64,000 nt of DNA from Pardosa pseudoannulata (lineage: Eukaryota; Arthropoda; Arachnida; Araneae; Lycosidae), in contig CM063506.1 in NCBI GenBank assembly GCA_032207245.1, forward strand, positions 36,904,742 through 36,968,741. The letters are read 5' to 3'. Shown here in pieces: positions 11,691 through 22,801 of the stretch. The notes under the pieces are model-generated. The model was given only the letters and a program-made list of their open reading frames with translations. It did no database searches and was not told the DNA's origin. The translations under genes and the position numbers were made by a program. Position 1 is the stretch's first letter, and every line of letters starts with the position of its first letter.

Positions 11691-12779
11691 GTTTGGTTTG
11701 GTTTGGGTTTACTGGCGCAAGATCCAGATAAGGATATACTGCGCCAAACATAAGAGCACATATTAAAACAAAGATATATAATTTACAAGTAGGATAAATT
11801 ATTCCTAAAAAATTTAAGAACAAATACAGCAAAACCGAGGTAAAGGCACATTAAAATAACTAAAAATGAGGTTTAAAGCATTAATGCGAAAGAGGAATTC
11901 AAACAGTTTGGAGTGAGGAGTTTCGGCCAAAAGCTCGTTCAAACTAGGATGTAAAGTTTTAAAATATCTATAATAAAAGCGTTTTAAAGCAGTACATGAT
12001 GTTAAAATATGATGAATAGTGAGATTAGTGTGACAGATGAGACATTGCGGAGTAGGCTCAGCACATAGCAAATGTTTGTGAGTGAGTCGGCTATGGCCAA
12101 TACAAAGACGTGTTAAAATGACATCCATTTCTCGATTTCTGAGAGGTGGCCAAATCGAGATAGATGACCTTATGGAGTATAGTTAATTTCCTGTTTCTCT
12201 GTTCCATTCCGCATTCCAGTGAACATTTGTGATTCCAGAGATTCCTTTTTTAATATCATTAAGAGGCAGAGGACCAGTGTAAAATGCAGATGCCTGTTTC
12301 GCTAAAGCATCAACTATTTCATTGCAGATAATACCGATGTGACTTGGAACCCAACAAAGAAGTATACGAAATCCAAGCCGAGAAAGATTTTTGGGCAATT
12401 GGGTAACCAGAGAAACATAACTGTGAGTATTGGAGTCAGTTTTGAGGCATTCCAAGACACTCATTGAGTCCGAGTAGATTGTAAAGGATCTATTATTCCT
12501 TGAAGAAATGTACTTTAGAGCTTCGTATATAGCAATTACTTCAGCAGTAAATATGGACAAAGATGGTGAAGACTGTAGCTAACAGCGCCAGAGTCGCTAC
12601 AATAGGCAAAGCCAGCAAAATCCTGAGATTTTGAGACGTCCGTATAGATGCCCTTATAGTTAGGATATTGAGCGTTAAATGAACTGAATATTTGCTGGTA
12701 AATATACGGGTCTGTGCTTTCTTTTATAAAACCCTGAAAGGTTGAAGATAGTGAATATTATGGTTCTCCCAAGGTGGTG
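11691..12779 (-). mobile_element. 5'-truncated LINE (L-a) with target-site duplication
   Basis: Minus-strand LINE 3' portion. It is bounded by a 13-bp direct repeat CTAGGTATTTTTG at 11678-11690 and 12780-12792, the target-site duplication. The 3' tail, on the minus strand, is a (CCAAA)n run (11691-11717 on the plus strand). It encodes the RNase H end of the LINE polyprotein; reverse transcriptase is lost by 5' truncation. A second truncated copy of the same 3' end lies at 30120-30627. The downstream RNase H and Cys-His tail suggest the I/Jockey group of LINEs. Confidence 0.88.
11814..12725 (-). pseudogene. LINE polyprotein C-terminus: RNase H and Cys-His tail, broken
   Basis: In life this part would degrade the RNA of RNA:DNA hybrids during retrotransposition. 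Upstream (about 12725-12573) a frame contains IYTDVSKSQDFAGFAYC, the first catalytic-Asp block of RNase H. A frameshift near 12565 leads into the next part (12560-12183) with SIFTAEVIAIYEAL (catalytic Glu), TIYSDSMSVLE (Asp) and LCWVPSHIGI...NEIVDALAK (His, Asn, Asp). After an in-frame TAA at 12183-12185 the same frame continues to 11814 with a CLICHTNLTIHHILTSC motif, the CCHC-like tail seen after RNase H in I/Jockey-type LINEs. The usual glycine of the TDGS motif is Val. Frameshift plus stop make it a pseudogene. Confidence 0.88.
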
Positions 12780-12792
12780 CTAGGTATTTTTG

Positions 12793-13162
12793 TGCGAACA
12801 GTGACGTTGGACTATGCCTCTTGTCCTACAAGATTCATCGTACTAAATCTGATCTTTGAAAAGATAAGTTCATTAAATGTAATTGTAGTATTTGCATTCG
12901 AAAATGTGTAGTAATTGTAATCTAAAATTTTTGTATTTCTTATGTGCACAACTGTACACATAACTTTCCTGTCTGGGGTACATGAGAGAAAAAAGACAAC
13001 TTCCATGAAAAACATCATTTTATTTCTAGTAAAATAAGTTGTTATACATGCTTAAAATAATTGTAAATATTAATAATATTTTCCAGCTGACAATGTAAAA
13101 TAAACAAAAATATGAAATAAAAAATGGGATTTTTATGGATCGAATTCGTGAAAAAAATGAAA
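12793..13162. other. Spacer, nothing recognised
   Basis: Pre-insertion flank of the LINE. No gene recognised. Confidence 0.45.
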
Positions 13163-13370
13163 CTGTAAGTTGTTAAGACGCATGTTTCTATTCTCTATCG
13201 AATAGAATAGGTGTTTAATGAGCTGAAATGCTACCCAAAGCATCAATGTGTTTAAGCACTTAATGAATTATTATTAATTTAATAAGTAAACACTACCTAC
13301 ACTATTTGTCATTGATTTTAATCAATTCCTCCACAGTCTTGCTAAATCCTGCAATTAAATGTATTACTAG
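13163..13370 (+). repeat. Isolated copy of repeat X
   Basis: About 200 bp (landmarks GACGCATGTTTCTATTC, AAGCATCAATGTGTTTAAGC, CATTGATTTTAATCAATTCC) closely matches the X part of the ~1.1-kb units at 20115-24848, for example 20342-20535. It shows X also exists away from the Helitron array. It ends where an LTR-like sequence begins. Confidence 0.8.
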
Positions 13371-14239
13371 TGTAACGTATCCGGTACCTGTTTTAGGTGA
13401 TACAATGATGAATCAGGTGATTCTTGAATAATTGATTTATTGACACCTCTGCTATATACATCATTTCATAAATACACACAAAAAAAAAATTTCCGATCAC
13501 AGGTATGTGATTAGATAAACATAGGCCTGAGTAGAGACGTGCATTAAGATCAGACTCAGCCAAAATATTGGTGATCCGACGGAAGAAACAATTCGGTAGC
13601 TCTCGCGAAAGTTCACTGAAGTAATGAAGGTAGAAATTACTCTCAATTAGACGGGATAAGAAGTGATCACAACTGGTTTTCTTCGAAGAATATCGAAACA
13701 CAGTTAGAGTTCCTAAGGGAAATATGCAAGCAATCCTGAAGAGGATTATATTAAAAAAGGAAACCCAATGCACAGGGTAACGTTCTCAATCTCAGCAAGA
13801 GATATATCCCAAGGCGGGATTTTCGCTAAATAAAACTCTCCGATGGAGAGACTGGTCGAGGCGACCTCCGAGTTAGCCGACGCTGGCTACTCTTTAAGGA
13901 AAAGATCCCAAGGTGGGATTATAGCAAAAAAAACTCTCCAATAGAGAGACTGGTCAAGGCGACTTCTGAATTAGCTGGTTGATAGCTAACTAACTTCTCT
14001 AACTTCTCTTTCCCAAATGATATATCTGGAGGTGGCAAGCTAATCCTGAGTTTCTCTTCTTTCTTTCTTTTTTTAAACTACGATGACCTACTTGAGGTTA
14101 GTCAGTCTTCATCACTCGTGGTTCCTTACTCAAGTGAAGCTTCATATCACCCTTAACCATGGACCATTTGCATATTAAGACTGGGTTTATTAGACCTGGT
14201 GCGGCTTTCCTACATTAAATAAATACAGCGGAGCAAACA
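13371..14239 (+). mobile_element. Possible solo LTR with internal duplication
   Basis: The sequence starts TGTAACGTATCC inside repeat X and could end GAGCAAACA at 14239, just after an AATAAATACAG that may be a polyadenylation signal. It is GC-richer than its surroundings. It contains two tandem ~105-bp copies with the landmark CTCTCCGATGGAGAGACTGG (about 13836 and 13938, second copy diverged). I do not find a clean target duplication, so the right boundary and the LTR call are uncertain. Confidence 0.35.
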
Positions 14240-14800
14240 AGATAGCCAAGGTTGAGGATTATAGGATTTCATCTTCGTACGCTAAGTCAAGATTACCAAT
14301 TAAATCACCTGAGAGCAAAATTAGGCACGCAAGATAACTTTTCTGGCAAGCCAAAAAAGAAATTAAAAAAATGATAATAATGAAAATTAAATAATAAAAA
14401 TAAAATAATTGTAAAAATATGGTTTTTGCGTCGTGAAAAGATGTCATGCTATTCTGATGTTAGATAAGTTTGAAAAAAACGCTTCTACGATCTGCTAGAT
14501 GATATAAAACATTCTTTTTAAAGCTAGTATTGAGTTTGCATCTACCACTACAAAATTATCGATAAAATTAAATTAACTTTTACGAAATTTTTATAAATAA
14601 ATATTTTATAAACAATCTATCAATATGTTTTGTCTATTATTTATTACAAACTAAAAAATTTATTCAAGTTCTACGTATACAAAGGTATTAGCACTCGAAA
14701 AAATTTGCAGTTCAGTAACTTGATTTTCACACTTTGATAAAATCCTATATACTATCCATGCATTAGGTCGTCTTGTATCATTTTTCAAGCACCTGTAATA
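14240..14800. other. AT-rich spacer
   Basis: No gene recognised; short low-complexity A-rich runs around 14350-14410. Confidence 0.4.
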
Positions 14801-14811
14801 TTCATCTCTTC

Positions 14812-15029
14812 AGAAAGTGCCAGGATTAAGAGACATTTCACTTTGCATGGCTTTGTTTGTGACAAATCTAATTGAACATTGCGTAAAAGAAAGATACACA
14901 TTACAACCGCCAGCAAAACAATACCAAACACACATAAGTGTAACACTCGAAGATATTAAGAAAAGTTATATAGTTATATACAAATACGAAGAACTCAATA
15001 GCAGTATGAAGTTAGCGGGGGGAATTTAA
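14812..15029 (+). CDS. Candidate terminal exon, unknown product
   Basis: An open frame of about 70 codons (VPGLRDISLCMALFVTNLIE at the start, MKLAGGI at the end) follows a pyrimidine-rich stretch ending TTCATCTCTTCAG (about 14800-14812), a plausible 3' splice site. The frame ends in TAA at 15027-15029. Codon use is less extreme than the surrounding DNA and the peptide is of ordinary composition, unlike most short frames here. I do not recognise a domain, and no upstream exon or downstream polyadenylation signal is apparent. It may be a host terminal exon, a decayed element fragment, or chance. Confidence 0.25.
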
Positions 15030-15634
15030 ATATCTGAAAACAAGAAAATTTTCTTTATAAATTGAGTTTCTACAGTATATTTTATTACATTTTTTTCATT
15101 CTTTACAATGTATAAAAAAGGTAGTAAGCCATATAGAATCAATTGAACCATTTGGTCTGTAAAAATTTTGAAACCATAGTTGTAAAGTAATTTACTAAAA
15201 ATCCCCAAAATTTAATAGTAGTTTTCTAAAACACAGCAAAAATCCCAGTTAATTTTAAGTAGCGTCAACTTAAAATTTTGTTTTGCCTTCCGTATACATC
15301 CCTTTTCAGTTTTGCAAGTATTCATTCCGAAAATAAGAAGTATGTTAATTACCCGTATTCTAGCATAAATTACTTTAAAAATAATTATATAAATTAAACA
15401 AATTTTAGTAATAATTTTGCTGTATTGCATTTAAAATAAACTTTGTATCTTTATTTAGTTTACATAAGTTTGTATATTAAATATAGAATACCATTCTTCC
15501 CGTTTACTATAATATTAGCATGTAAATTACGTAAATTAGAATGGTTTAAAGATATTTAAATATAAAATACCTTTAAGCCACTCTCAACCATTCTCAAACT
15601 ATACTCAAATTAAATTGTTTTTTTATTCTTTTAA
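15030..15634. other. AT-rich spacer, nothing recognised
   Basis: No gene or element recognised; ends at the TTAA target (15631-15634) of the next element. Confidence 0.45.
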
Positions 15635-16552
15635 TACTAGAATTACGATGGTTTTTGTATACCTAGAATTACGGCGGGTGTCATTTTGACCCCTTGATAA
15701 GATATCTGCATATTTCTATATATGATATAATATATTTGTGAAAAATTAATTAAAATAATGTAAATTATGACAACTACAGTTTGTTTTAAAAAATATACAG
15801 ATTTTGCAGGTATGTAGGATCAATTAAACTATTTACTACGTTCTCTCCTAAACTTTGGTCTCATTTCATTTTTTCCTAAATATGGATATCCGTTTAATAA
15901 GTATTTTGTCCTAACATCTACTTCTAGCCAAAATTTTATTCCGAATTTATCGAGCTTGTTAGGCATATACTGCAAAAAACGGCATCTTGTTTTGTAGGGA
16001 ATAACTGTTCATCAAACGTAATATTTTCATTTGGTTTGTAGCAAAGCTTACAGTTTTCTATAAAAGTATTCCATACCTCGGATATTAGTGTAAATTTATC
16101 ACACTGCAAACGTGAAGACCTTGTTAGTTTATTTTCAAAACGAAGAAATTTCATAACTTCCGGAAACCTATCTCTACTCATAGTTTCATGAAAAAACTTT
16201 GGTTCCCAAGTCTTGGACCACAAACTAAGAATTGGTAAGCCCTTGGCGGCTAATGCCCCTTACGTACAACAACGCTATGAATGCTTCCAGTTCTGCTAAT
16301 AAAATAGTGAAAGAGTCATTATGAAGTTTACACTTGTCTTCAACATCAGTATATAGCCTGCCGTATTTCTAGGTATAATCATTTGTTTGGGCTAAAATAA
16401 AAATACGATTTTCTTGAAATCTTTACTATTTCGTAAATCACAATGATTTAGGAAAAGTCAAGAAAGGATTAAGATATTTGCAAAAAAATAGAAGAGCTGT
16501 CAAAGATAAAAGTTCGCTGGGTGTCAAAATGACCCCTTCCGTAATTCTAGTG
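15635..16552 (-). mobile_element. piggyBac element with degenerate transposase
   Basis: 918-bp element flanked by TTAA (15631-15634 and 16553-16556). Ends are TACTAGAATTACG on the left and, read inward from the right, CACTAGAATTACGG. Near each end is GGGTGTC-4 bp-GACCCC (15687-15704, 16519-16536), an almost palindromic block, and the left end contains a second CTAGAATTACGG copy at about 15673. The interior encodes a minus-strand piggyBac transposase fragment, so terminal structure and coding content agree. Internally deleted and inactive. Confidence 0.88.
15825..16223 (-). pseudogene. piggyBac-type transposase fragment (DDE_Tnp_1_7)
   Basis: The first frame (16223-15936) reads WEPKFFHETMSRDRFPEVMK, then FLRFENKLTRSSRLQCDKF, then YKPNENITFDEQLFPTK, the well-known segment around the first catalytic Asp (the D of FDEQLFP) in piggyBac/PGBD transposases. 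After a frameshift near 15975 a second frame gives YMPNKLDKFGIKFWLEVDV and LLNGYPYLGKNEMRPKF, the next conserved blocks. Only a few blocks of the roughly 600-residue family protein survive; the N-terminus and C-terminal Cys-rich region are missing. It would have cut and pasted DNA at TTAA. Confidence 0.9.
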
Positions 16553-16556
16553 TTAA

Positions 16557-17278
16557 AACTACAACTGCTCAAGACTCAATTAACCTTCGCTTTTTAAGAA
16601 AGATGTATTCTGTATTAAATTACTGTGTGCTCTAAGTAAAATATCAGCAACATACTACAAATACATCCGTTTATATAAAAATGTTTAGTAGATTTCAATG
16701 TTTCAAAGAAAAATATGTCTGTACAGTTTCTACTAAAAAAAAGTTTTCCTAAGTTTTGAAATTTGTATAATGTAGTATTCTCATTAACTTAGCTCCTATT
16801 AACATTATTCATTTTTTGAATAGGCAAATCATTTGATTTTTTTAATAAAAATTGAAAAAACGAGTTTTTAAAAAGTTGAGAATGTTTCAGCACCCTTAAC
16901 AATGAAATATAAAATGTATAATATAAATACAAAAATTTCCAGTACATTTGTAGTAACATTTATAAAACATTTTGTAATAAAGCTTTAAATATAAAATCAT
17001 TTAGCTGTATTCTATGATCTAGAAATTTAATAAAAATAATTATCAGTAAATTTATATAAATCAATAGTTATCAATAAATTTATATCTATAAATTTATCTT
17101 AAAAGACATTATCGTCAAGGAGATGTGTATAAAAGTTTAAAAGAAGTCGATGATTTAAACAGGTGGAATTTTAGGTTATTGAAAATAAAGCATTTTATAT
17201 CGCAAATATACTTTTTTGAAGATACGTCAAAATATGAAAATCTATAAATTATTAAAGAAAAAGGCTTGACTAAAAAAC
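16557..17278. other. AT-rich spacer, nothing recognised
   Basis: No gene, RNA or element end recognised. Confidence 0.45.
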
Positions 17279-17734
17279 TGGGTTCCCCCGCCAACTTGGC
17301 GATTATGGTTTAAGTATGGTCGCCTAACATTTTCTCCTGATCTCAACGTGTCCAAACAATCTGTATCTATATTATAATTTATATGATATTTGCATCCAAC
17401 TCTCCTTGTGTAACTCTTTTCTTATAAATTAAAAGTGCGCAATGCTTAAAAAAATCAGATATAACAAACCATTAATGGTTCACTATGGCTGATTTTTAAT
17501 AATTTTGAGCTGTTGCGTTTGTAAACTGTTAAGGGATTAATTACCCATAAATATAAATGTCCCGTTTTCAAGTCGTTTTTTTTAATTAAGTAAGAGTATA
17601 TAATTCTATTACGATGACGCACTGCATTAATTAAAGTCTCCAGAAAAAGCAAGAAATACAATGTTTGGATGGACTACCTTTGTGTTTTAGTAAATATCGC
17701 CAATATTTTCGACGAATTTGTAAAGGGGAACCCA
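17279..17734. mobile_element. Possible MITE with TGGGTTCCCC inverted termini
   Basis: TGGGTTCCCC (17279-17288) and its exact inverse GGGGAACCCA (17725-17734) lie 456 bp apart, and both ends are followed further in by a TTGGCGAT motif (left 17297-17304; right inverted at about 17694-17703). Shared terminal and subterminal blocks suggest a terminal-inverted-repeat element. I see no clear target duplication and cannot assign a superfamily. Confidence 0.45.
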
Positions 17735-17904
17735 ATTCTTAAGTAGTCCCAAGGAAAGTGGTATACTTTGTGGAATCATTGGCTTTTAACTTTAAATCTA
17801 TGTTTTAAAATTACCATATGTTACACCTTTTATAATTTCTACTTGTATCTACAATTTTAAAATAAACCAGTTCAGAATTTTCTTCTTAAATTACTTAAGG
17901 TATC

Positions 17905-18829
17905 CGTCTACGTTGGGAGAACTTTTTTCTTTAAACGTAGAAACTAGTTCATGTTTTTACATTTTTAGATTTATTTTTTATATTATCATAGAGAATTGCA
18001 CTTAAAAAATTTATTACTGCAGAAGTTTTTATAAAATGTCTTATAAATGAAGAAAAGTTAGTAAAAATATCGGGTTTTTTCAAAAGGTCTAATTTTTTAT
18101 TAAGTTAAATTATTTCAATATTTTTTGATGCAACACATTTCTTATGCACTGGACTAGTGAATCACCTAAAATCTTTGCTTAATTTACATTTGGTAAAAAA
18201 ATGTTGGTCCTTCAAAATCATACACATTGAATTTTTAACGAATTTTCATTACCTTTATATTTAACTATGAGTGTAACATCATTAAAAATTATCCAAATTT
18301 AAAGCTTTTAGGTTATTCATTAGTAAATACTACCAAAAGCATTCATAATAATTTTCAACAAAATATTTTAAGAACTTTTTGAGAAACCGCATTTCAAGTT
18401 TCAACATTTTATTAAAAATACTGTTTTGAGAAAAACACATTTGAAGTTTATGAAAGCAACTTTAACTGTTAAAAATTTAAAATACATGTTTAAAATTCCC
18501 CACACTTTCTTGCTTCAAAACTTTCTAATTGCCAAGTTTCAAATTATTAAAAATACCAGAAAAATGTTTAATATTCATGAAAATTTAAAAATTTTTGTCC
18601 AAAAATTGCTCTTTAAAAGGCTTTAAATTCACAATTTCTGGTTCCGAAGGCGCTACTTCCGTTTTGTTTTGACAGCTGTCACTGATGTTTAAACAGCTGT
18701 AACTTTTCTTTAAAATTCCATAGAGATAAAACAAAAACATGTCTAGAAGCCTAAAAGTTGAAATTTTACAATAAAGAAATAAAAAATAATTAGGATTTTC
18801 GGCAAAAAATGACGTTTTCAACGTAGACG
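17905..18829. mobile_element. Possible inverted-repeat element, unclassified
   Basis: CGTCTACGTTG (17905-17915) and its inverse CAACGTAGACG (18819-18829) bracket about 925 bp of AT-rich DNA with no coding signal. Near the right end there is an inverted pair GACAGCTGTC / AACAGCTGT (18671-18700). No convincing target duplication was seen, so this is a candidate only. Confidence 0.3.
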
Positions 18830-18879
18830 AATAAATTTACTGGATTTTAGAGGATTCATTGCATGTGGTATTTAACGGC

Positions 18880-18989
18880 AAATAACAATCAAATAATTTT
18901 TAAGGGGTTAATATGCATTCAATTTCATTAGTATTATTTATCTATGTTTCTATAAATGCATTCGAGGTAATGTAAACTAATAAATTTAA
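18880..18989 (+). repeat. Y segment of the ~1.1-kb array, left of a piggyBac
   Basis: Matches the Y part of the array units (CAAATAATTTTTAAGGGGTTAAT, TGCATTCGAGGTAATGTAAAC) seen at 21110-21215, 22205-22312 and 24215-24325. Its final TTAA (18986-18989) is the piggyBac target; the unit resumes at 20115. Confidence 0.8.
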
Positions 18990-20114
18990 CCTTTTACAGT
19001 CCATTGTTTCCAAAAGGGAACATAATATTAATAAAATTATTTAAAATTAAATTTCATCAATATTGATACAAAAAATTTAACAAATGTAGTAAAAAGACTA
19101 CTCGATTTTTTAAAATAAAAGCTATATTTCTATGTTTAATAGAAAAATGTATAAAAAATCATAAAATGACCCTTTTCATCATTTTCTATAGAGCACATAT
19201 TAAAAATTCACATAAATGTAAAAAAACATCTAACGCTTCTAAAATCCGATTGGTATCCTTAAAACAACTTTAATTTATTTAAAAAATATGAAATTCGACA
19301 TTAATAATCAGAAACGTACCTGGAATAATTTATTAATTATTGATGTTCCCAATTGGGAACAATGGACTGTTGCCGCTATACTCGACGAAATAATTGTCTC
19401 AACGGAGAGCATTTCTTGAAAGGGGTAGGAAATGAAGGGGAATTCCCTAATTTCATGAAAGGACATTTCAGTTCTATAAGCAGTCTAGTGCGTTCGCTTC
19501 TCAGATATTATTTTGAAAGGTGTTAAATGTATTTTGTCTGTGAACTACAAGTTACAACCGCTCTTCTAAGAATTGCGACAAGGAAAGTTAGGCCTCAACC
19601 TGGACCCAAAGTTTACCGCCCTATATCACAGAGAAACAGTGATGGCCATTTTCTTGTACAAACAACACAAGGTTGATGTGCAGAGTGCACATTAAATGCA
19701 AGATTAACTTGCAATGAGTGCAAGAAAAAATTGCATCTCCATTGATTTCCAATATATCATGGCATAAAGGTATAAACTCATGTTTTTGATATTTGTTTAA
19801 GAAAATGCTGTTTTCCTTTAAATATATAACTTTTAAACTTTATTGATATCTGTCCTTAAATTTAAAAATAAATTTTAAATTCATTCTAAATATTTTTTAT
19901 TATTTAATATTTAATATATGCATCATTCTACTCAATTAGTGAATCCAGTAAGAAACAGCCAATGTTCCCAATTGGGAACAACATGAAAATCGTAAAAGAA
20001 AATTTTATTTTCCATAATTAAATGACTAACTTACTTTAACTGAAACATTCGAAGGCAAGATATGCAAAAAATTAATTTAAAATATATCTGGATCTGAATT
20101 AGGCCTGTAAAAGG
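18990..20114 (+). mobile_element. piggyBac element inserted at TTAA of the Helitron/X array
   Basis: Ends CCTTTTACAGTCC (left) and CCTTTTACAGGCC (right, read inward) are inverted repeats; TTAA precedes the left end and CTAA (a one-base decay of TTAA) follows the right end at 20115-20118. Sequence outside matches array units continuously (TAATAAATTTAA/GA..TAAATACTGGTGG). Subterminal inverted GTTCCCAATTGGGAAC palindromes occur at 19345-19360 and 19964-19979, and a weaker one near 19010. It carries the C-terminal end of a transposase gene on the plus strand. 1125 bp, internally deleted. Confidence 0.85.
19563..19770 (+). pseudogene. piggyBac transposase C-terminal Cys-rich domain, broken
   Basis: The frame reads LLRIATRKVRPQPGPKVYRP, then CAECTLNARLTCNECKKKLH: paired CxxC motifs of the Cys-rich domain (cross-brace zinc finger) that binds terminal DNA in piggyBac transposases. 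In-frame TGA codons replace a residue just before the first Cys pair (19674-19676) and one, probably Cys, after LHLH (19743-19745). The catalytic domain is absent. Position close to the right end fits a C-terminus in plus orientation. Confidence 0.82.
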
Positions 20115-20606
20115 CTAAGAGTAAATACTGGTGGTTCGTTGAAACTGATTTGCATAATTAACGCTATTATTTAGCACACGTCCAACCGATCCGCTTTTCT
20201 AAGTAACACTTTGTGGTTCTTAATAATTTATATCCAGGTAATTCCAGATTAACTTAATACAAGACGTGAATATCATCTTAAAAGAATTTAGAGTACCTGA
20301 AAATGAGGAATCTATGGAAATCGTGAGAAAATTAACACTGTTAGACGCATGTTTCTATTCTTTCTCGAATAGAATAGGTGTTTAATAGGCGGAAATGCCA
20401 CCCAAAGCATCAATGTGTTTAAGCACTTAATGAATCATTATTAATTTAATATGTAAGCACTACATACACTATTTGTCATTGATTTCAATTAATTCCTCCA
20501 AAGTCTTGCTAAATCCTGCGATTTAATGTATTATTGGGCTATTTTCCTTTTAATAGCTCTTCATTTTTCTTCTAGATAACGATATTTATCTATTTTTGTT
20601 TTAGAA

Positions 20607-21100
20607 TCCCTTATATAATAATAGCGTAAGTTTTCTGTCAATCACTCCTCGGATTTATGAAACGGTTGGATCTAAAATGGATAGAGGCATCCATATTGGA
20701 TTTTGATGAGTTATAGTTAGCAACGAAATCCACCCTTTCCCCCCTTTTCTAGCATTTAATGCCATTATTTCAAGCATTATTTTCCCTGTTAAGAGCAGAC
20801 AATTACATTTATCAATTTATCGTACAATAAATAGGTAAAAATAACATTTTTTTCTTGAATTATGACGTCATTCTTTCAAACCTCTCATTTAATCATGTCT
20901 TATTTTAAATTCTTTAAATATTGTATGCATTATTTTTATACGCTTTATCACTGAACTTAGATATTACGTAAATAATTTTCTTTTATATTTGGTTTAAATA
21001 ATAGATTAATTACATATGTGATAATTTTAAATTTAATCATCGATTATTCTTTGTTGCAATGAAAATTTTATCACCGGTATTAACAACAAATTAAATCTAC
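20607..21100 (+). mobile_element. Helitron H1 5' portion, array unit 1
   Basis: Starts TCCCTTATATAATAATAG and follows the H1 consensus (ATGAAACGGTTGGATCTAAA, GCATCCATATTGGATTTTGA) to the ACCGGTATTAACAACAAA stretch, where it passes into Y with no hairpin or CTAG end. Confidence 0.8.
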
Positions 21101-21704
21101 CTGCAAAGTCTCAATCAAATACTTTTTGAGGGGTTAATTTGCATTTAATTTTATTAGTATTCTTTATCTATGTTTGTATACATGCATTCGACGTAATGTA
21201 AACTAATAAATTTGAGATTAAATACTGGTGGTTCGTTGAAACTGATTTGCATAATTAACGCTATTATTTAGCACACGTCCAACCGATCCGCTTTTCTAAG
21301 TAACAAGTTTGTGGTTCTTAATAATTTATATCCAGGTAATGCCAGATTAACTTAATACAAGACGTGAATATCATCTTAAAAGAATTTAGAGTACCTGAAA
21401 ATGAGGAATCTATGGAAATCGTGAGAAAATTAACACTGTTAGACGCATGTTACTATTCTTTCTCGAATAGAATATGTGTTTAATAGGATGAAATGAAACT
21501 CAAAGCATCAGTGTGTTTAAGCATTTAATGAATCATTATTAATTTAATATGTAAGCACTACATACACTATTTGTCATTGATTTCAATTAATTCCTCCAAA
21601 GTCTTGCTAAATCCTGCGATTTAATGTATTATTGGGCTATTTTCCTTTTAATAGCTCTTCATTTTTCTTCTAGATAACGATATTTATCTATTTTTGTTTT
21701 AGAA

Positions 21705-22195
21705 TCCCTTATATAATAATAGCGTAAGTTTTCTGTCAATCACTCCTCGGATTTATGAAACGGTTGGATCTAAAATGGATAGAGGCATCCATATTGGATT
21801 TTGATGAGTTATAGTTAGCAACGAAATCCACCCTTTCCCCCCTTTTCTAGCATTTAATGCCATTATTTCAAGCATTATTTTCCCTGTTAAGAGCAGACAA
21901 TTACATTTATCAATTTATCGTACAATAAATAGGTAAAAATAACATTTTTTTCTTGAATTATGACGTCATTCTATTAAACTTCTCATTTAATCATGTCTTA
22001 TTTTAAATTATTTAAATATCACCTGCATTGCTTTCATACGTTTTATCACTGAACTTAGATATGACACAAATAATTTTCTTTTATATTTGGTTTAAATAAT
22101 TGATTAGGTACATATGTGATAATTCTAAATTTAATCATCGATTATTCTTTGTCGCAATCAAAATTTTATCACCGGTTTTAACAACAAATACTATC
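21705..22195 (+). mobile_element. Helitron H1 5' portion, array unit 2
   Basis: Same structure as the portion at 20607 and almost identical over its first 250 bp; 3' end truncated at the same point. Confidence 0.8.
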
Positions 22196-22801
22196 TACCT
22201 GCAAAGTCCCAATCAAATAATTTTTGAGATGTTAATTTGCATTTAATTTCATTAGTATTTTTATCTATGTTCGTATACATGCATCCGAAGTAATATAAAT
22301 TAATAAATTTAAGATTAAATACTGGTGGTTCGTTGAAACTGATTTGCATAATTAACGTTATTATTTAGCACACGTCCAACCGATCTGCTTTTCTAAGTAA
22401 CAGTTTGTGGTTCTTAATAATTTATATCCAGGTAATGCCAGATTAACTTAATACAAGACGTGAGTAACATCTTAAATGAATTTAGAATACCGGAAAATGA
22501 GGAATCTATGGAAATCGTGAGAAAATTAACACTGTTAGGCGCATGTTTCTATTCTTTCTCGAACAGAATAGGTGTTTAATGAAATGAAATGCCACCCAAA
22601 GCATCAATGTGTTTAAGCACTTAATGAATTATTATTAATTTAATTCATAAGAACTGCATACAGTAGTTGTAATTGATTTCAATCATTTTCCTCCAAAGTC
22701 TTGCAAAATCCTGCGATTAAATGAATTACTGGCTTATTTTCCTTTTAATAGTTCGTAATTTATCTTCTAGATTATGTAATGTATGTTTTTTCGTTTTAGA
22801 A

